Shown piece after piece: positions 21,579 through 32,367 of a stretch of 64,000 nucleotides of DNA. Both the position numbers and the translations under genes were made by a program. The notes under the pieces are model-generated. The model saw only the letters and a list, made by a program, of their open reading frames with translations. It had not been told where the DNA came from and made no database searches. The DNA is from Pictodentalium vernedei (taxonomy: Eukaryota > Mollusca > Scaphopoda > Dentaliida > Dentaliidae): contig CM062289.1 of assembly GCA_031216915.1 (NCBI GenBank), positions 450,126,866 to 450,190,865 of the forward strand, written 5' to 3'. Position 1 is the stretch's first letter, and every line of letters begins with the position of its first letter.

Positions 21579-21654
21579 TACGATTAGATTGCTAGAACGT
21601 CAACAAAAATCGCCGCAACTCAATCTGTCCCATCGCCCAAGATAACATCAAGCC

Positions 21655-21780
21655 AATCAACGTACTAACTCCTCCCCATTGGTGACGTTTGATAACGTGA
21701 GAGCTGCTACGCTTCCTCCATCCGTATAACAAGTGAACCTGTCTGTCGTAAGTATCATTAATCCTCAATAAATAAAAAAA
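21655..21780 (+). mobile_element. SINE-1 degenerate 3' fragment
   Basis: ACGTACTAACTCC, GCTTCCTCCATCCGT and TCATTAATCCTCAATAAATA resemble the SINE-1 3' part and T2 end. Confidence 0.4.
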
Positions 21781-21885
21781 AAAGTATTAAGGTAGCTTGA
21801 GTGACATTATTTAGCTTTGGTGGTAAATACCATTAGACATATGATCAAATGGCTAATGTGCCAAGAAAGCAAGAGAAAATTTTAA

Positions 21886-22127
21886 CCCTTTACCTAACAC
21901 GAAAAGCAGACGACACTTTCAAACAAAATTCTTGAAAACCTTTTTCTCCATTTTTTGCGTCAAAAACATAGGTTATGACCCCTCATTGGAACGCGCTCAA
22001 CGAGCGCGTTCTAATGAGTGGTCATAAGCTATATTTTTTAGACAAAAAGGGAGAAAAAAATTAAAATTGTATGGCGATTTTTTATGAATAGCGTTGGGCG
22101 GTTTTGGCTGTTATGTTGTGTAAACGG
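21886..22127 (-). mobile_element. PB-A MITE, complete
   Basis: TTAA at 21882-21885 and 22128-22131. The hairpin core here is GAACGCGCTCAACGAGCGCG, changed on both sides relative to other copies. Confidence 0.85.
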
Positions 22128-22321
22128 TTAAAGCATGCCATGTCGAATTTCATGGATGTCGTGTCGAGTGATGCCTGATGAAACGTGTAGTTTGCAGTGT
22201 CGAATGACGTAGTCGACTATAAAATATATGAAAAAGGGAAGAACATTTTTTTAAACGAAATGAATACCAATAATTTCTGGTGTTCTAAATTCATCAGTTC
22301 ACCCTTTGAACACTGGTGGTA

Positions 22322-22477
22322 TCAAAAACATAGGTTATGACCCCTCGTTGGAACGAGCTCGCTGAGCTCGTTCCAACGAGGGGTCATAACCTATGTTTTT
22401 GAGACAAAAAATGAAAAATTTTAGTTATTAAAGAATTTTTTTCGCAGTGTCGTCTGCTTTTCATGTTAGGTAAATGG
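22322..22477 (+). mobile_element. PB-A MITE, left part missing
   Basis: Starts at the hairpin (ATCAAAAACATAGGTTATG); right arm GTGTCGTCTGCTTTTCATG; TTAA at 22478-22481. Confidence 0.75.
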
Positions 22478-22481
22478 TTAA

Positions 22482-23333
22482 TGAAGTAAGGCTATATCAC
22501 GATCCTGGAACGGAAAAGCGGTCTTTCGGGTTCAAAACGTTAATGAATACATATTACTGCAACAGTCCATTGCTCCGGCCGCCGACGTATGCCACTGAGT
22601 TGATGAGACCAGATCAGACAGGCCAAACGAGGCGCTATAAGTGTCATGATTGAGATAGCATATGATAACCTTGATCAATTCACTGATGTAATAATTTGTT
22701 TATTATAATTATGAGAGTGGATGTTTAAAAACTTAATACGTCTGACGTGTACACAAAAACGAAATTTGGGAATGTGAGTTCAGGATTCAGCGTGAAAGTA
22801 CTCAGAGTTTTTACTACTCGTTTGTGAAATGTTTGATAACTGAGCCCGTTCGAGACAGCTATGTAAATAATATGGATTTAGAAAAGCGGAGAGTCGCGTT
22901 TTCAAGGGAACCAGGTTTGATGATTAAACTACAACCAGGGTGATGAGCTTTTGTGGGTAGTCATAAAATAAAAGTGAATACAACAGGGACATCTTGGCAG
23001 CGTGCCTCCATTTTAGAGTAGTACAGAATACCATCGGCGTTAAAGACTGGAACCCGTTTTTTGTACTATATCAATATTTCCAATGAATCAATAGTCATGG
23101 CAAGAATTCGTGGATAAAACGTTGACAAATGTCAGGAAACACTTTATAATTTTCAAACATAGAGGACTTTATAAGATCTGGACATCGTGCATAGTAGTAC
23201 CGTAGGGGTGAATTCGAAATGCGAGGCGAATTCGACAAGTTTATCGAATTCGACAAGTAATACCATCGAGAATTCTCACCCTTCCCACCCATCCAACTGC
23301 TGGATTCGCTTCCACTGACAGGATTCACTGATT
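22482..23333. other. No supported feature
   Basis: Single-copy sequence with repeated TCGAATTCG-like words at 23215-23260; nothing recognised. Confidence 0.5.
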
Positions 23334-24023
23334 CAGTGGTGGCGCCAAGGGGTGGTGGTGGGGGTTGGGGGTGGGGGTCTACAGCCCCCACCCCCACCCC
23401 CGTCGGAGATTTTTAGTCAGTCCGTCGGAGAGTCTCGTAAACCCGACTTCACGAGAAATTTTCGACAATCGAATGTAGATATCTCGTCTTGTCAGTCTCG
23501 AACCCGTGCAGCACTGGGACTTTGATAGAGAATAGTGATTCTCACGAAATTCCTTAATGTCGTTCGTCAAACTGGCTTTTTGATGAAATATTTCCCGGCA
23601 CTATTATAATATGTTTACTTTAACCCTTTGACTAATGTAACGGTCCAAACCGGCCAGCGCTATTCTCAAAAATCGCCAATTAATTTTCATTATTTTTTTC
23701 ATTTTTTGTCTCAAAAACATAGGTTATGACCCCTAGTTGGAACGAGCTCGTTCCAACGAGGGGTCATAACCTATGTTTTTGAGACAAAAAATGAAAAAAA
23801 TTAGTTATTCAGGAATTATTTTTGCAAGTGTCGTCTGCTTTTCAGGTTAGGTAAAGGGTTAAATAATCAACAAACATGCTCAATTTGCTTCTATTTTGGT
23901 TCTCCAATTTACCCATTTTCACTCATTTTCCTTCGTTTGGGAGGTCAAATGTTATAGCCCCCCTGTCGGAGAGGTCAGCCCCCCCCCCCCCCCCCTGTCG
24001 AGAAATCCCTGGCGCCACCCCTG
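23334..24023. mobile_element. hAT element remnant, 690 bp, carrying a nested PB-A
   Basis: Ends CAGTGGTGGCGCCA and TGGCGCCACCCCTG. CACTGATT (23326-23333) and CACTGATG (24024-24031) match 7 of 8. PB-A at 23624-23858 is nested inside. Confidence 0.8.
23624..23858 (+). mobile_element. PB-A MITE nested in a hAT element
   Basis: TTAA at 23620-23623 and 23859-23862. Full hairpin; right end GGTTAGGTAAAGGG. Confidence 0.88.
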
Positions 24024-24090
24024 CACTGATGTTACGGTAATTTAACCTCCGCATCCCAATGTTGAAATCAAAATTTCAAGCGACAATTTT

Positions 24091-24142
24091 TCACTATAAT
24101 GCAAAAAGGAATTTAATCAATTCAATCTCGTTTGACATAGCT
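24091..24142. repeat. R3 short dispersed repeat, copy 2 (diverged)
   Basis: TATAATGCAAAAAGGAATTT, ATCAATTCAATCTCG, TTGACATAGCTC. Confidence 0.4.
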
Positions 24143-25274
24143 CATTGGGCTCATAGGACTGAATAACAATAATTTCGGATTTCAGTTTCTAAGAGCAGAA
24201 ACTAGAATTTCAATTTTTGCGCCCCGCACCACACCTGAGAAGCCATCAAGGTTCCGCTCCACAGTGTCCAGGCATTTCCAAAAATGACATGTCATAAACT
24301 CTCTTCAAAATCGAATATTCTGTAACTTAGTTATCTAACCCATAACATGTATTACATTTCCCAAATCCATAAAAAAACATATAACACTATCTGACTAAGT
24401 AGAAATAAACAATGTGAATGTGGGTGGAATAATTTATTGTCAAAGGCAAGACTTCACCCTGAAAACAATGCATGAAAAACCAGTCATTTTCAGCCACCCA
24501 GCAGCCTCAAAAGCAGAATTTTCCCCACCAATCCCACCGACCTACCCCTGGAGCATAGCATCCTCCGTTTCTAAAATGGAAAACAAAATTATATGTTTCC
24601 GTTTCATTTTTAGTTACCTGTCTGGTAACAAACCCGTGTAAAAATTACATTTTAAAAAATGGCAAATTTTTCGAAGCCACTGTTTCCCATAATTCATCTT
24701 TTAATTTACCCCTATGTATCAGACTCCAACTCTGGGACCAAAACTTCGAATTCTCTTGTCCAACAAAAAGCCTAATGTAATCATATATCTGATACTAAAA
24801 ATATATCTCTATTTTACATGGCCTTAGTTTCAACATATGCCCTATGTTTAGAATTTCATCCTTGGGCAAAAGTGCGAACTGTAGAGCGGAACCCAAGTTA
24901 ATCAACGCGATAACTCTTCCCAATCCATGACGTCTGATGACGGTATACTGTTGCGCTGTGACTGTAGTCACAGGGTAACAGATCTTACTTCATCAAACGC
25001 CATAACACTGTATTAATAGCACTGCGTCATCTTTCCTATCTCGGCACTTTGTTAATAATAAATAAAAATGAGTTGTAAATATTCTGTTTGTATCCACGAA
25101 AAAATGTGCACATCTTAAACATATTTATTTTCAAAGACATCAAAGTGTATTGTTTTAACAGCGATCGGCGATTGCAAGGCAACGAAAAATTAAAATCATC
25201 GAGGATTTCGCTGTTGTTGTTGAGCATTGCTCATTTATAGCAACAACTTCCCCCTCGTAAAATGACAACAAGGG
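24143..25274. other. No supported feature
   Basis: Upstream of the first candidate exon; I found no second exon with confidence. A CTGTGACTGTAGTCACAG palindrome lies at 24956-24973. Confidence 0.45.
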
Positions 25275-25646
25275 TCAATACTATAAACTTTTACAATTGT
25301 ATTTTCTAGAATTGTATTTTCTAGTTATGACTTTAAAATTAACCCTTTATCCAACGTAACGGCCAAAACCGGCCAGCGCTATTCACAAAAATCGCCAATT
25401 AATTTTCATTATTTTTTTTCCTTTTTTGTCTCAAAAACATAGGTTATGACCCCTCATTGGAACGATCTCGTCGAGCTCGTTCCAATGAGGGGCCATAACC
25501 TATGTTTTTGAGACAAAAAAGGAAAAAAAGTTAGTTATTCAAACATTTTGTTTGCAAGTGTCGTCTGCTTTTTATGTTAGGTAAAGAGTAATTAGGTAGA
25601 AGATGTAATTCTAGAAAATACAATTGTAAAAGTTTTATAATATTGG
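25275..25646. repeat. P5 family element with PB-A inside
   Basis: CAATACTATAAACTTTTACA and the reverse TGTAAAAGTTTTATAATATT. PB-A at 25343-25588 replaces the usual middle. Confidence 0.7.
25343..25588 (+). mobile_element. PB-A MITE nested in a P5 element
   Basis: TTAA at 25339-25342, TAAT at the right. Hairpin around 25440-25505. P5 sequence continues on both sides. Confidence 0.85.
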
Positions 25647-25756
25647 CTCCTGGTTAGACACATTCATATATGTGACAGACGAACGTACCAGCTATACAGA
25701 TGAATAGAGACCAGAGATATGACATGAGCAAATTTTATGTTTGTTTTCTCTTTCAG

Positions 25757-26083
25757 AATTCATTCCTGTCCAGAGCGTATTACATTGTACATCCACAATG
25801 GGTATCAGAAAACGTCAACCCGCCAGTATCCGTTCCTAACATTCGTAAACCATGGCCGTGGGAGCAGCCAAGCTATCGAGTTAACTGTCACGTCAACCAA
25901 CTGAAAATTGAAGATAATGATGAGTGTTCGTCGAAGTCGTCATCAGATTCACTTGAAAGTAGGATTCCATTACCATACGCTCCACCATCTGCCCAATATC
26001 TTTCGTCTTCTTGTTCTACAAAAATTGACCCGTCTTCTAACAGAGTTGAACAGCCGGCAAGCTTCTGGAAACTTTCCTATTAA
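25757..26083 (+). CDS. Candidate exon, copy 1 of a duplicated exon pair (unknown protein)
   Basis: I do not recognise the protein. The exon edge is set by a pyrimidine-rich tract ending in CAG at 25754-25756. From 25757 the frame is open to a TAA at 26081-26083 (108 codons). The first 45 or so residues match a second exon at 47879: NSFL at the start, then YIVHP, WVSENV, PP, SVPN, R, PWPWEQP, YRV. Many codons differ only synonymously between the two copies, which suggests selection on protein. After the core the sequence is rich in Ser, Asp and Glu and diverges from copy 2. No strong donor (GTAAGT-like) follows the core, so this may be a terminal exon; no AATAAA is obvious before the fold-back element starts at 26120. 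The upstream coding part of the gene was not found. Confidence 0.6.
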   Translation, partial: NSFLSRAYYIVHPQWVSENVNPPVSVPNIRKPWPWEQPSYRVNCHVNQLKIEDNDECSSKSSSDSLESRIPLPYAPPSAQYLSSSCSTKIDPSSNRVEQPASFWKLSY

Positions 26084-26119
26084 CAACAAGTAATTCATCT
26101 TTATCTGAAAACATGCAAT

Positions 26120-27302
26120 CACAGGTACTCGGCACAAGCTGGGAAATCGAAAGAAAAATGATATTTGATACCATTTTTGAATCCATGCTGACGTGCCCCT
26201 GTAATGGTATATAAATATTAACAAGGTAAACAACTCGCTTTTCGAAAACGATAGCACTCATCTTCGTTTTCCCCCCTCAAATTTGATTCACACAACGTAT
26301 CCAACAATACCCAGTATCAATGGAAAGGGGAATGAATAAGCTTTACAGTGGTGTATTGCATGACCGTTGGGTGTTCTTGGGTTGTTCATGATAACTGGGA
26401 GAAGTCGCAGAAAAGGCCGAAAAACATTTGGTCGGACAAGAAAGTGCACAGTGAAATGAGGTTTACGATTTATTATAAATAATTCGAGGTCCCATTGCAT
26501 ATGAAGGGCAGATTCAAATATTAACCGTATACCTTTATCAATTACTAATCTCGGATTCACAATTTATTAATTTCTGGAGTTCACATTTAACGTTTATACA
26601 CTTTTTAGCCGTAACTTTGACATCTTTTGACAAGTTGACCTGAGTAGACAGCGTCCTTAGATACGCGACTTGCGCAAAAGCTTTCCCCATTCTCCCATTG
26701 GCTTATTTTCATCGATGATTCTCTCGGCATAAAGAGTAGCCAATGGGATGTCATTGTGCTTCTATGGATGCCTCTAGCTTGTTTTATTCCAAGGGAAGGT
26801 TAAAAAATGTATAAACGGAAAATGTGATCGCCAGAAATGAATAAATGTGGATCCCAGATTAGTAATTGATAAAGGCATACGGTTAATATTTGAATCTGCC
26901 CTCCATAGACAATGGGACCTCGAATTATTTATAATAAATCGGATAACTGTTGCTCGGAAACCTCATTTCACTGTGCACTTTCTTGTCCGACTGAATGTTT
27001 TTCGGCCTTTTCTGCGACTTCTCCCAGATATCATGAACAACTCAAGAACACCCAACGGTCATGTAATACATCACTGTAAAGCTTATGCATTCCCCTTTCC
27101 ACTGATAGTGGGTATTGTTGGATACGTTGTGTGAAACAAATTTGAGGGGGGAAAACGAAGATGAGTGCTATCGTTTTCGAAAAGCGAGTTGTTTACCTTG
27201 TTAATATTTATATACCATTACAGGGGCACGTCAGCATGGATTCAAAAATGGTATCAAATATCATTTTTCTTTCGATTTCCCAGCTTGTGCCGAGTACCTG
27301 TG
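26120..27302. mobile_element. 1.18-kb fold-back element
   Basis: Two arms of about 490 bp in inverted orientation (26120-26612 and 26797-27302) around a spacer of about 185 bp. Ends CACAGGTACTCGG and CCGAGTACCTGTG. CATGCAAT (26112-26119) and CATACAAT (27303-27310) match 7 of 8, which supports transposition with an 8-bp duplication. The arms differ by substitutions and a 15-bp or so indel near 26468/26940. No transposase; the arm ORFs mirror each other and are not conserved proteins. Confidence 0.8.
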
Positions 27303-27310
27303 CATACAAT

Positions 27311-28003
27311 GGGCTTGAGATTGTGGAGGGAAAGGACTGAATGTATTTGTTCTCTTTGTTTGTTAACATTCTTCACACTAATAAAACTCCACCTTAGCCT
27401 ATATAGTAACGGAGTTAATGAGGTTCCAATGACAAGGAAATATACTAAATAAAACCACCCACACCGACGGTAGTCCTGGCGCTTATGGGACCTTGACTAA
27501 CATGTGTGTATGTATGCTTGGGATGTGTGTGCTTGTGTATGTCTGTTTGCTGGGGCCACCCCCCTCCCCACCCCACATACACACACCACATCTTTGTAAT
27601 TTGGTAAGAAATGAATGCCTTTTGTTTTCAAAGATTAAAGGTCAAGATGACAGGGATACAAAATTGTGGATACTCATTTATTGTGCCTAGTGCCCTCTAG
27701 TTTCAACTGGGGATATAACTCCGCTGAAAAAAACAAACAGAAATACCCTGCGCTGTTGCACAGCCGCAAACTCCAAGCATTGTTGTCTCCCTCGCAACGT
27801 TGGATTCACGCGAATCCAGTCTAGCCAAGGGAGACAACACTTGAAACCTGTCACAGTCGCTGTGATTACATCTTAAGTTATGCCCCTTGATGTGTTTTGG
27901 TTGCGTTGTTGACATGGCTGAAGAAATGGTTTATTGACACTTGTGTTATCATGATCGCTTTTTTGAAATAGCGCTTTTCAAATTCAGATTTACGAATTTC
28001 CTT
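27311..28003. other. No supported gene
   Basis: TGTG/CACA-rich stretch at 27500-27590, and an imperfect stem-loop at 27784-27834 (TTGTCTCCCT against AGGGAGACAA). Confidence 0.45.
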
Positions 28004-28124
28004 CTGTTCCACGAGGGGTCACAACCTATGTTTTTGAGACAAAAATTGAAAAAAATATTAAAAATTAATTGGCGATTTTTGAGAATTGCGCTGGCCGGTT
28101 TTGACCGTTACGTTGGGTAAAGGG
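28004..28124 (-). mobile_element. PB-A MITE, half copy
   Basis: Starts at CCACGAGGGGTCACAACC (one hairpin arm only), then GGCGATTTTTGAGAATTGCG, GGCCGGTTTTGACCG and the end GGGTAAAGGG with TTAA at 28125-28128. Confidence 0.75.
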
Positions 28125-28504
28125 TTAATGTTAATTTGGGTAAATTGTTGTCTTGAACTCGCTTCTGTGGGAAACTGCGTATATCAGCTTTTATTTAAAA
28201 GCCTTGAATTTCTGTCTAACTCGTGGCATAATATACTACTTACAAGCTGATAAAAATAAGCCTTACCTATCGTCATATCATGTGCATATAAATCTTCAGA
28301 TTTAGCTTTTATGTCTACAAATGTATGGATGAGTGGGTGTGATCATAGGCAAATTATGCGTAGTGAAAGTATGTAACAAGGCTTCATTTGGGTATCACAC
28401 TGTTATATTAGGTTCACAAAATACAATATCGGTTCAGGGATGTAGGATGTAGGAGCCTGGAGATACTAAGGGGCAATTTGCCCCCAACGTTTTCCCGAAA
28501 TAAC

Positions 28505-28506
<2 letters not shown>
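28125..28506. other. No supported feature
   Basis: Single-copy A/T-rich sequence; nothing recognised. Confidence 0.5.
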
Positions 28507-28554
<48 letters not shown>

Positions 28555-28556
28555 GT
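28507..28556. repeat. (GA)n microsatellite
   Basis: About 23 GA units, then GATAGAGAG. The Arg-Glu open frame across it is an artefact. Confidence 0.95.
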
Positions 28557-28857
28557 ATATACACAACCTATCACCTGAGAATTACGGTGTGTTTGGGGGA
28601 AGGGAGCTCACTATTCGAGTGAAGTCTACTGAAATTTATATTTTTCTTTTGGGTTCCCGTGAATCTTATTGATAATTAGCAAGGGAGGGGTGTGTGTTCA
28701 CTGTTTGTTCTTTAGATGTGACCTAAAATTCCCCACGTATGATTTGTTTGTCTTCATTGCGGTCTTTAACGCTGAGAAAGGTGCACATTTTAGACTCCAT
28801 ATTAAAAAAATATTTCGGCTCTGTGAGAACATTTTTAAAATATGGCGCCAAATATGA

Positions 28858-28995
28858 ATGAATGAATACTTTATTTCGCAGCATAATAATATAACAGTAT
28901 ACAGGTATTTAAACAAAATGAACCCTGTTATACTGCGGGGAGACAGCATAGTCACAACGATTGTCTTCCTGTCGTCCCCACATAAAGGCTAAATG
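28858..28995 (-). mobile_element. LINE 3'-end fragment, same family as 48848-52320
   Basis: Shares with 48850-48990, in order, ATTTCGCAG-like sequence, TATACTGC, a GGGGAGACA stem and GTCTTCC/GTCGTCCC. It begins with GAAT repeats on the + strand, i.e. an ATTC-type microsatellite tail, as in CR1/L2-like LINEs. Only the last 140 bp or so is present. Confidence 0.6.
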
Positions 28996-29275
28996 TAATC
29001 TTTACAGCTGATTTCGCCTGCATTTTTATTTACTAAAACATACCTATGTTAACCAGCATCAAGTGAAAACAACAAAATATGGGCATTGTTCTCAACCGTG
29101 GAGGTGCGTTTAGCACAGCCATAGGTTTGTGTATTGTATTGTTACCATCCACCAAGGCATATGGGCTATCACTGATATAAGTATATATATATATAATTGT
29201 GTGGGTGCATTTCTGTGACCGTGCTCCCACCCGAAAGGCTGAAATGCTGCCTACGCCCTGGTCGGACTCAGTTAA

Positions 29276-29510
29276 CCCTTTACCTAACATGAAAAGAAGA
29301 CGACACTTGCAAAAAAAATTCTTGAATAACTAACTTTTTTTCCTTTTTTGTCTCAAAAACATAAGCTATGACCCCTCATTGGAACGAGCTCGACGAGCTC
29401 GTTCCAACGAGGGTCACAACCTATGTTTTTGAGACAAAAAATGAAAAAAATTAATTGGCGGTTTTTGAGAATAGCGCTGGCCAGTTTTGGCCGTTACGTT
29501 GGGTAAAGGG
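29276..29510 (-). mobile_element. PB-A MITE, complete
   Basis: TTAA at 29272-29275 and 29511-29514. Hairpin around 29360-29425. Confidence 0.87.
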
Positions 29511-29556
29511 TTAACACCTCGCCTCACATTGTTTTCTCTTCGCGTTATATGACCAC

Positions 29557-29635
<79 letters not shown>

Positions 29636-29636
29636 T
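29557..29636. repeat. (TTTA)n microsatellite
   Basis: About 20 TTTA units at the tail of the S2 copy at 29637, so it grew from a retroelement tail. Confidence 0.95.
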
Positions 29637-29870
29637 AGGTTCTTAAGGCCACATATTTCCGTACAATAGCTAATCATTTTCGCAACATAAAGTCAAGTCC
29701 AGCCGATCGTTTATACCCATGTTGCCCATTTAGGGCCATTTTAGAGTATTTACATCCCAGGCATTGTTACCTGGTCCTATTTTACCACTAAATCAGTGCT
29801 TGTTTTCCAAAGTGAAAGAGGTCTGTTTCACTTCTCGGAGTTTCCACGAGGAATATGATCCAGTATCACC
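29637..29870 (-). mobile_element. S2 repeat
   Basis: TTAAGGCCACATATTTCC, CGCAACATAAAGTCAAGTCC, CGTTTATACCCATGTTGCCC and CACTTCTCGGAGTTTCCACG blocks shared with the other S2 copies. Its A-rich tail has expanded into the microsatellite at 29557-29636. Confidence 0.7.
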
Positions 29871-30119
29871 CGACTATAGACAATACAACTTATACAATAC
29901 ACACAGAGGAGAAATTTGGTTCCCCAGGAACCAACACTGATTATTCAGTTTGTCCCGGTAGGGGAACCAAATTTGGTTACATGGAACCAAACATACATAT
30001 GTCTTAGTTCTTCAATCTGTCACATTAACAGGACCGCCAAGGCCTGGGCCGTTGTATTAATTGTAAAATATAAAGTCGCGCCAAGTTAAAGTTTTAAAAT
30101 GGAGATGAGGCAACGTCAG

Positions 30120-30441
30120 TATATTATTTATTATTTATTTATTGGTGTTTAAGGTCACATACTTATGCACAATGGCTAATTGGGACCGTGACAGTTTTAC
30201 GGGTGGAGGAAGCCGGAGTACCCGGAGAGAATCACCGAGCAACGACGAGCAACTGCCAACTCCCCAACATCGTAACTCCGCACTGCAGCACAGGCAGGGT
30301 TAGATTGGTTGAAGACATGGGCACCATCGCCTTAGTACACGGCGTCATCGTGCCCCCATGTGGGCAATCAGGGTTAAGTTCCTTGCCCAAGGACACAACG
30401 CGGGAGTCCGAATCGATCGCTCAGATGGCCACCCATCCAAA
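30120..30441 (-). mobile_element. SINE-1 copy, T1 tail, 12-bp target duplication
   Basis: AGGCAACGTCAG occurs at 30108-30119 and 30442-30453. The copy is 5' truncated in the head region. Confidence 0.85.
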
Positions 30442-30488
30442 AGGCAACGTCAGAAACATGTATTCAATTGTTCCATCACGCATGCTTT

Positions 30489-30705
30489 AACACTTCACCT
30501 AACCCATACGATATCAAAGTTATTTAATTTAATTATTGTTTTTTAAAATGTTTCAAAAAATTTCAACAAAATCATATTATGTGACCCCTCACTGAGGGGT
30601 CACATGATATGGTTTTGTTGAAATATTTTGAAAAATACATGTTTTTCAAACTGCTTAATTTGTAAATTATCCCGGCGTATGCGGCCGATTCATGAGGCAA
30701 AGGGT
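30489..30705 (+). mobile_element. PB-B MITE
   Basis: TTTAACACTTCACCTAACCC start; short hairpin centre CCCCTCACTGAGGGG; right GCGTATGCGGCCGATTC and GGCAAAGGGTAACG. Confidence 0.75.
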
Positions 30706-30783
30706 AACGTTTCATGACAACGGCAATTTTTCATATAAACAAGACCAATACCGGGTCTGGACTTGCGTCGCAGCATGCAATTG

Positions 30784-31081
30784 AATCGGCAAACAGGGAG
30801 TGGCTGCATGGCAGATCTGAAAATTGCATACACGATACAACTGATCATTATCAGGATCCAGATGAAATATAAACTCAATCCCTTGCATAGAAGTCGAGAA
30901 AAGTTTGAGGAAAAATTTCAATGTTCAGTGGGTACAGTAAAATTTCAAAGTATCGGCAAACAGGAAGTGGCTGCACGGCAGATCTGAAAATTGCGTACAT
31001 GATACAACTCCATCATTATGAAGCAGCAAACCAAATATAAAACCATTCCCTTTCATAGAAGCCAAGAAAACTTTGACGGAA
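30784..31081. repeat. Tandem duplication, about 167-bp period
   Basis: ATCGGCAAACAGGGAGTGGC, GCAGATCTGAAAATTGC and CATAGAAGTCGAGAAAA occur at 30784-30910 and 30951-31081 with about 85% match by eye. Confidence 0.75.
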
Positions 31082-31139
31082 AAAGTGTTTCGAACGGATT
31101 GACGGGCGGGCGGACGGACGGACTGACGGACGGAGTCGA

Positions 31140-31657
31140 GCGGTTACTAGACCTGCTCTGCCGCTGGCGACGCAGGTAACAAGACAGCAAATCTGTATGA
31201 AATTTCCAAGTTCTAGATCACATGAAGGATCTTTTATTTGGTTCTTCGATGAGTTTTGGTTCTACTTGGAACCAAATTTGACACGGATTTCTCTAAGTGT
31301 ATGTTTTTTTCTGAACAATGTCGAGGAAGCATCGGTCACTCAGATGGCCAACTTACTTACCTAATTGATGCGTGCAGCACAAAAACTGGTTCCTAGGAAA
31401 ACTGAGGTCTCCATGTTAAATGTCTCCACACATGCGGTTCTCTAGAAAAGTTTGACATGTTTGTGGACATAGTCTGTGATACATCGAGTATAGTTGGCGA
31501 TAGGTAAATAGCTCTGACTACAAAGAAGAGAACGCACAGCCTTCACCATAATGTTGATTATGCGTTTTGTGAAAATGCCGCCATTGTAAAGTTACAACTC
31601 TTTGTCATAGAAATGTTGAAGATTCGTTCTGAAGCTTTCATTTTTTTACTATTACAG
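31140..31657. other. No supported feature
   Basis: Single-copy sequence before the weak candidate exon; GGTTC-rich words at 31240-31275 echo those at 29918-29990. Confidence 0.4.
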
Positions 31658-31924
31658 GTTGAGTTACTAAGAAGTGGAAGAAAGGCTGTTCACACATCAA
31701 AAATATGCCATATGCTAATTCCGACGAAACCACGTCGGCCACAGTCAACAAATAAACTTGCTAATGGATGTCTCTGTTTTAACACGAATGACAGTCTGTC
31801 GGTGATGAATTATATATTTTCCTATTTTGTTTTTTCTTTTGCAGACCAAACTATAAACACCCAAAGCTGTGAGCAGTGCCATTCTGGGCTAGTATGGAGA
31901 ATTTATGACTGGGCAGCCGACTAA
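31658..31924 (+). CDS. Weak candidate exon
   Basis: An acceptor-like T-rich stretch ends in ACAG at 31657. The frame is then open to a TAA at about 31924 and starts VELLRSGRKAVHTSK. A second strong acceptor-like tract (T-rich then GCAG) ends at 31844 inside it. There is no recognisable domain, no second copy in the window, and no convincing donor. It is recorded because it is one of few non-repeat open stretches with a good acceptor; chance is the simpler explanation. Confidence 0.12.
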   Translation, partial: VELLRSGRKAVHTSKICHMLIPTKPRRPQSTNKLANGCLCFNTNDSLSVMNYIFSYFVFSFADQTINTQSCEQCHSGLVWRIYDWAAD

Positions 31925-31941
31925 AACCACTTTAGCAATTA

Positions 31942-32158
31942 ATCCTTTGAATCTGAAAGGCCGCTTTCCCGGCCCAGAAACATGACCCGTCATAATCTCA
32001 TTAGCCAGGATGGTTGCTAAGTGAAAGTGTGGGATTGACCAATCAATATTTTCACGTTGAAAATATTAATTGGTCTACCCCCAAATAAAGAATATAGACT
32101 TTTCCAACTGCTGCCATTGAACTGACATGGAAGATACCACCAGAGTTCAAAGGGTTAA
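31942..32158. mobile_element. TTAA-C family element
   Basis: AATTAATCCTTTGAATCTG on the left and CAGAGTTCAAAGGGTTAA on the right give inverted ends with TTAA. Contains a GACCAATCAATATTTTC/GAAAATATTAATTGGTC palindrome. Confidence 0.65.
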
Positions 32159-32367
32159 CACCGACCAATAATTGGATAGGAATCGCGACTGTTTGCTAGA
32201 ATCGAATCGAATCGGAATCGGACAAAATATTTCACATCGATTAAAATCGCATTTCCAGTGGTCTCGCCTGTTGAACTGGTTATCGGAAATTATCTCCCCT
32301 ACATACCAGGCGGTATTTAGTATAGGATATTATGTGCCTGACGCGCGAACCGTCACGCAGGATCCTA

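Noticed and set aside
25700-25756. In-frame extension of the first exon upstream to an ATG at 25700
   Set aside because: It would translate the pyrimidine tract and acceptor; homology with the second exon begins exactly after the CAG.
26288-27134. Two 90-95 codon frames with nearly the same protein on opposite strands
   Set aside because: They are the two arms of the fold-back element read in mirror image; conservation comes from the DNA repeat, not from selection on protein.
28478-28672. Arg-Glu repeat protein
   Set aside because: Translation of the (GA)n microsatellite.
31106-31136. CGGA repeat as a copy of the 36163 microsatellite element
   Set aside because: Only the simple repeat matches; the flanks are unrelated.
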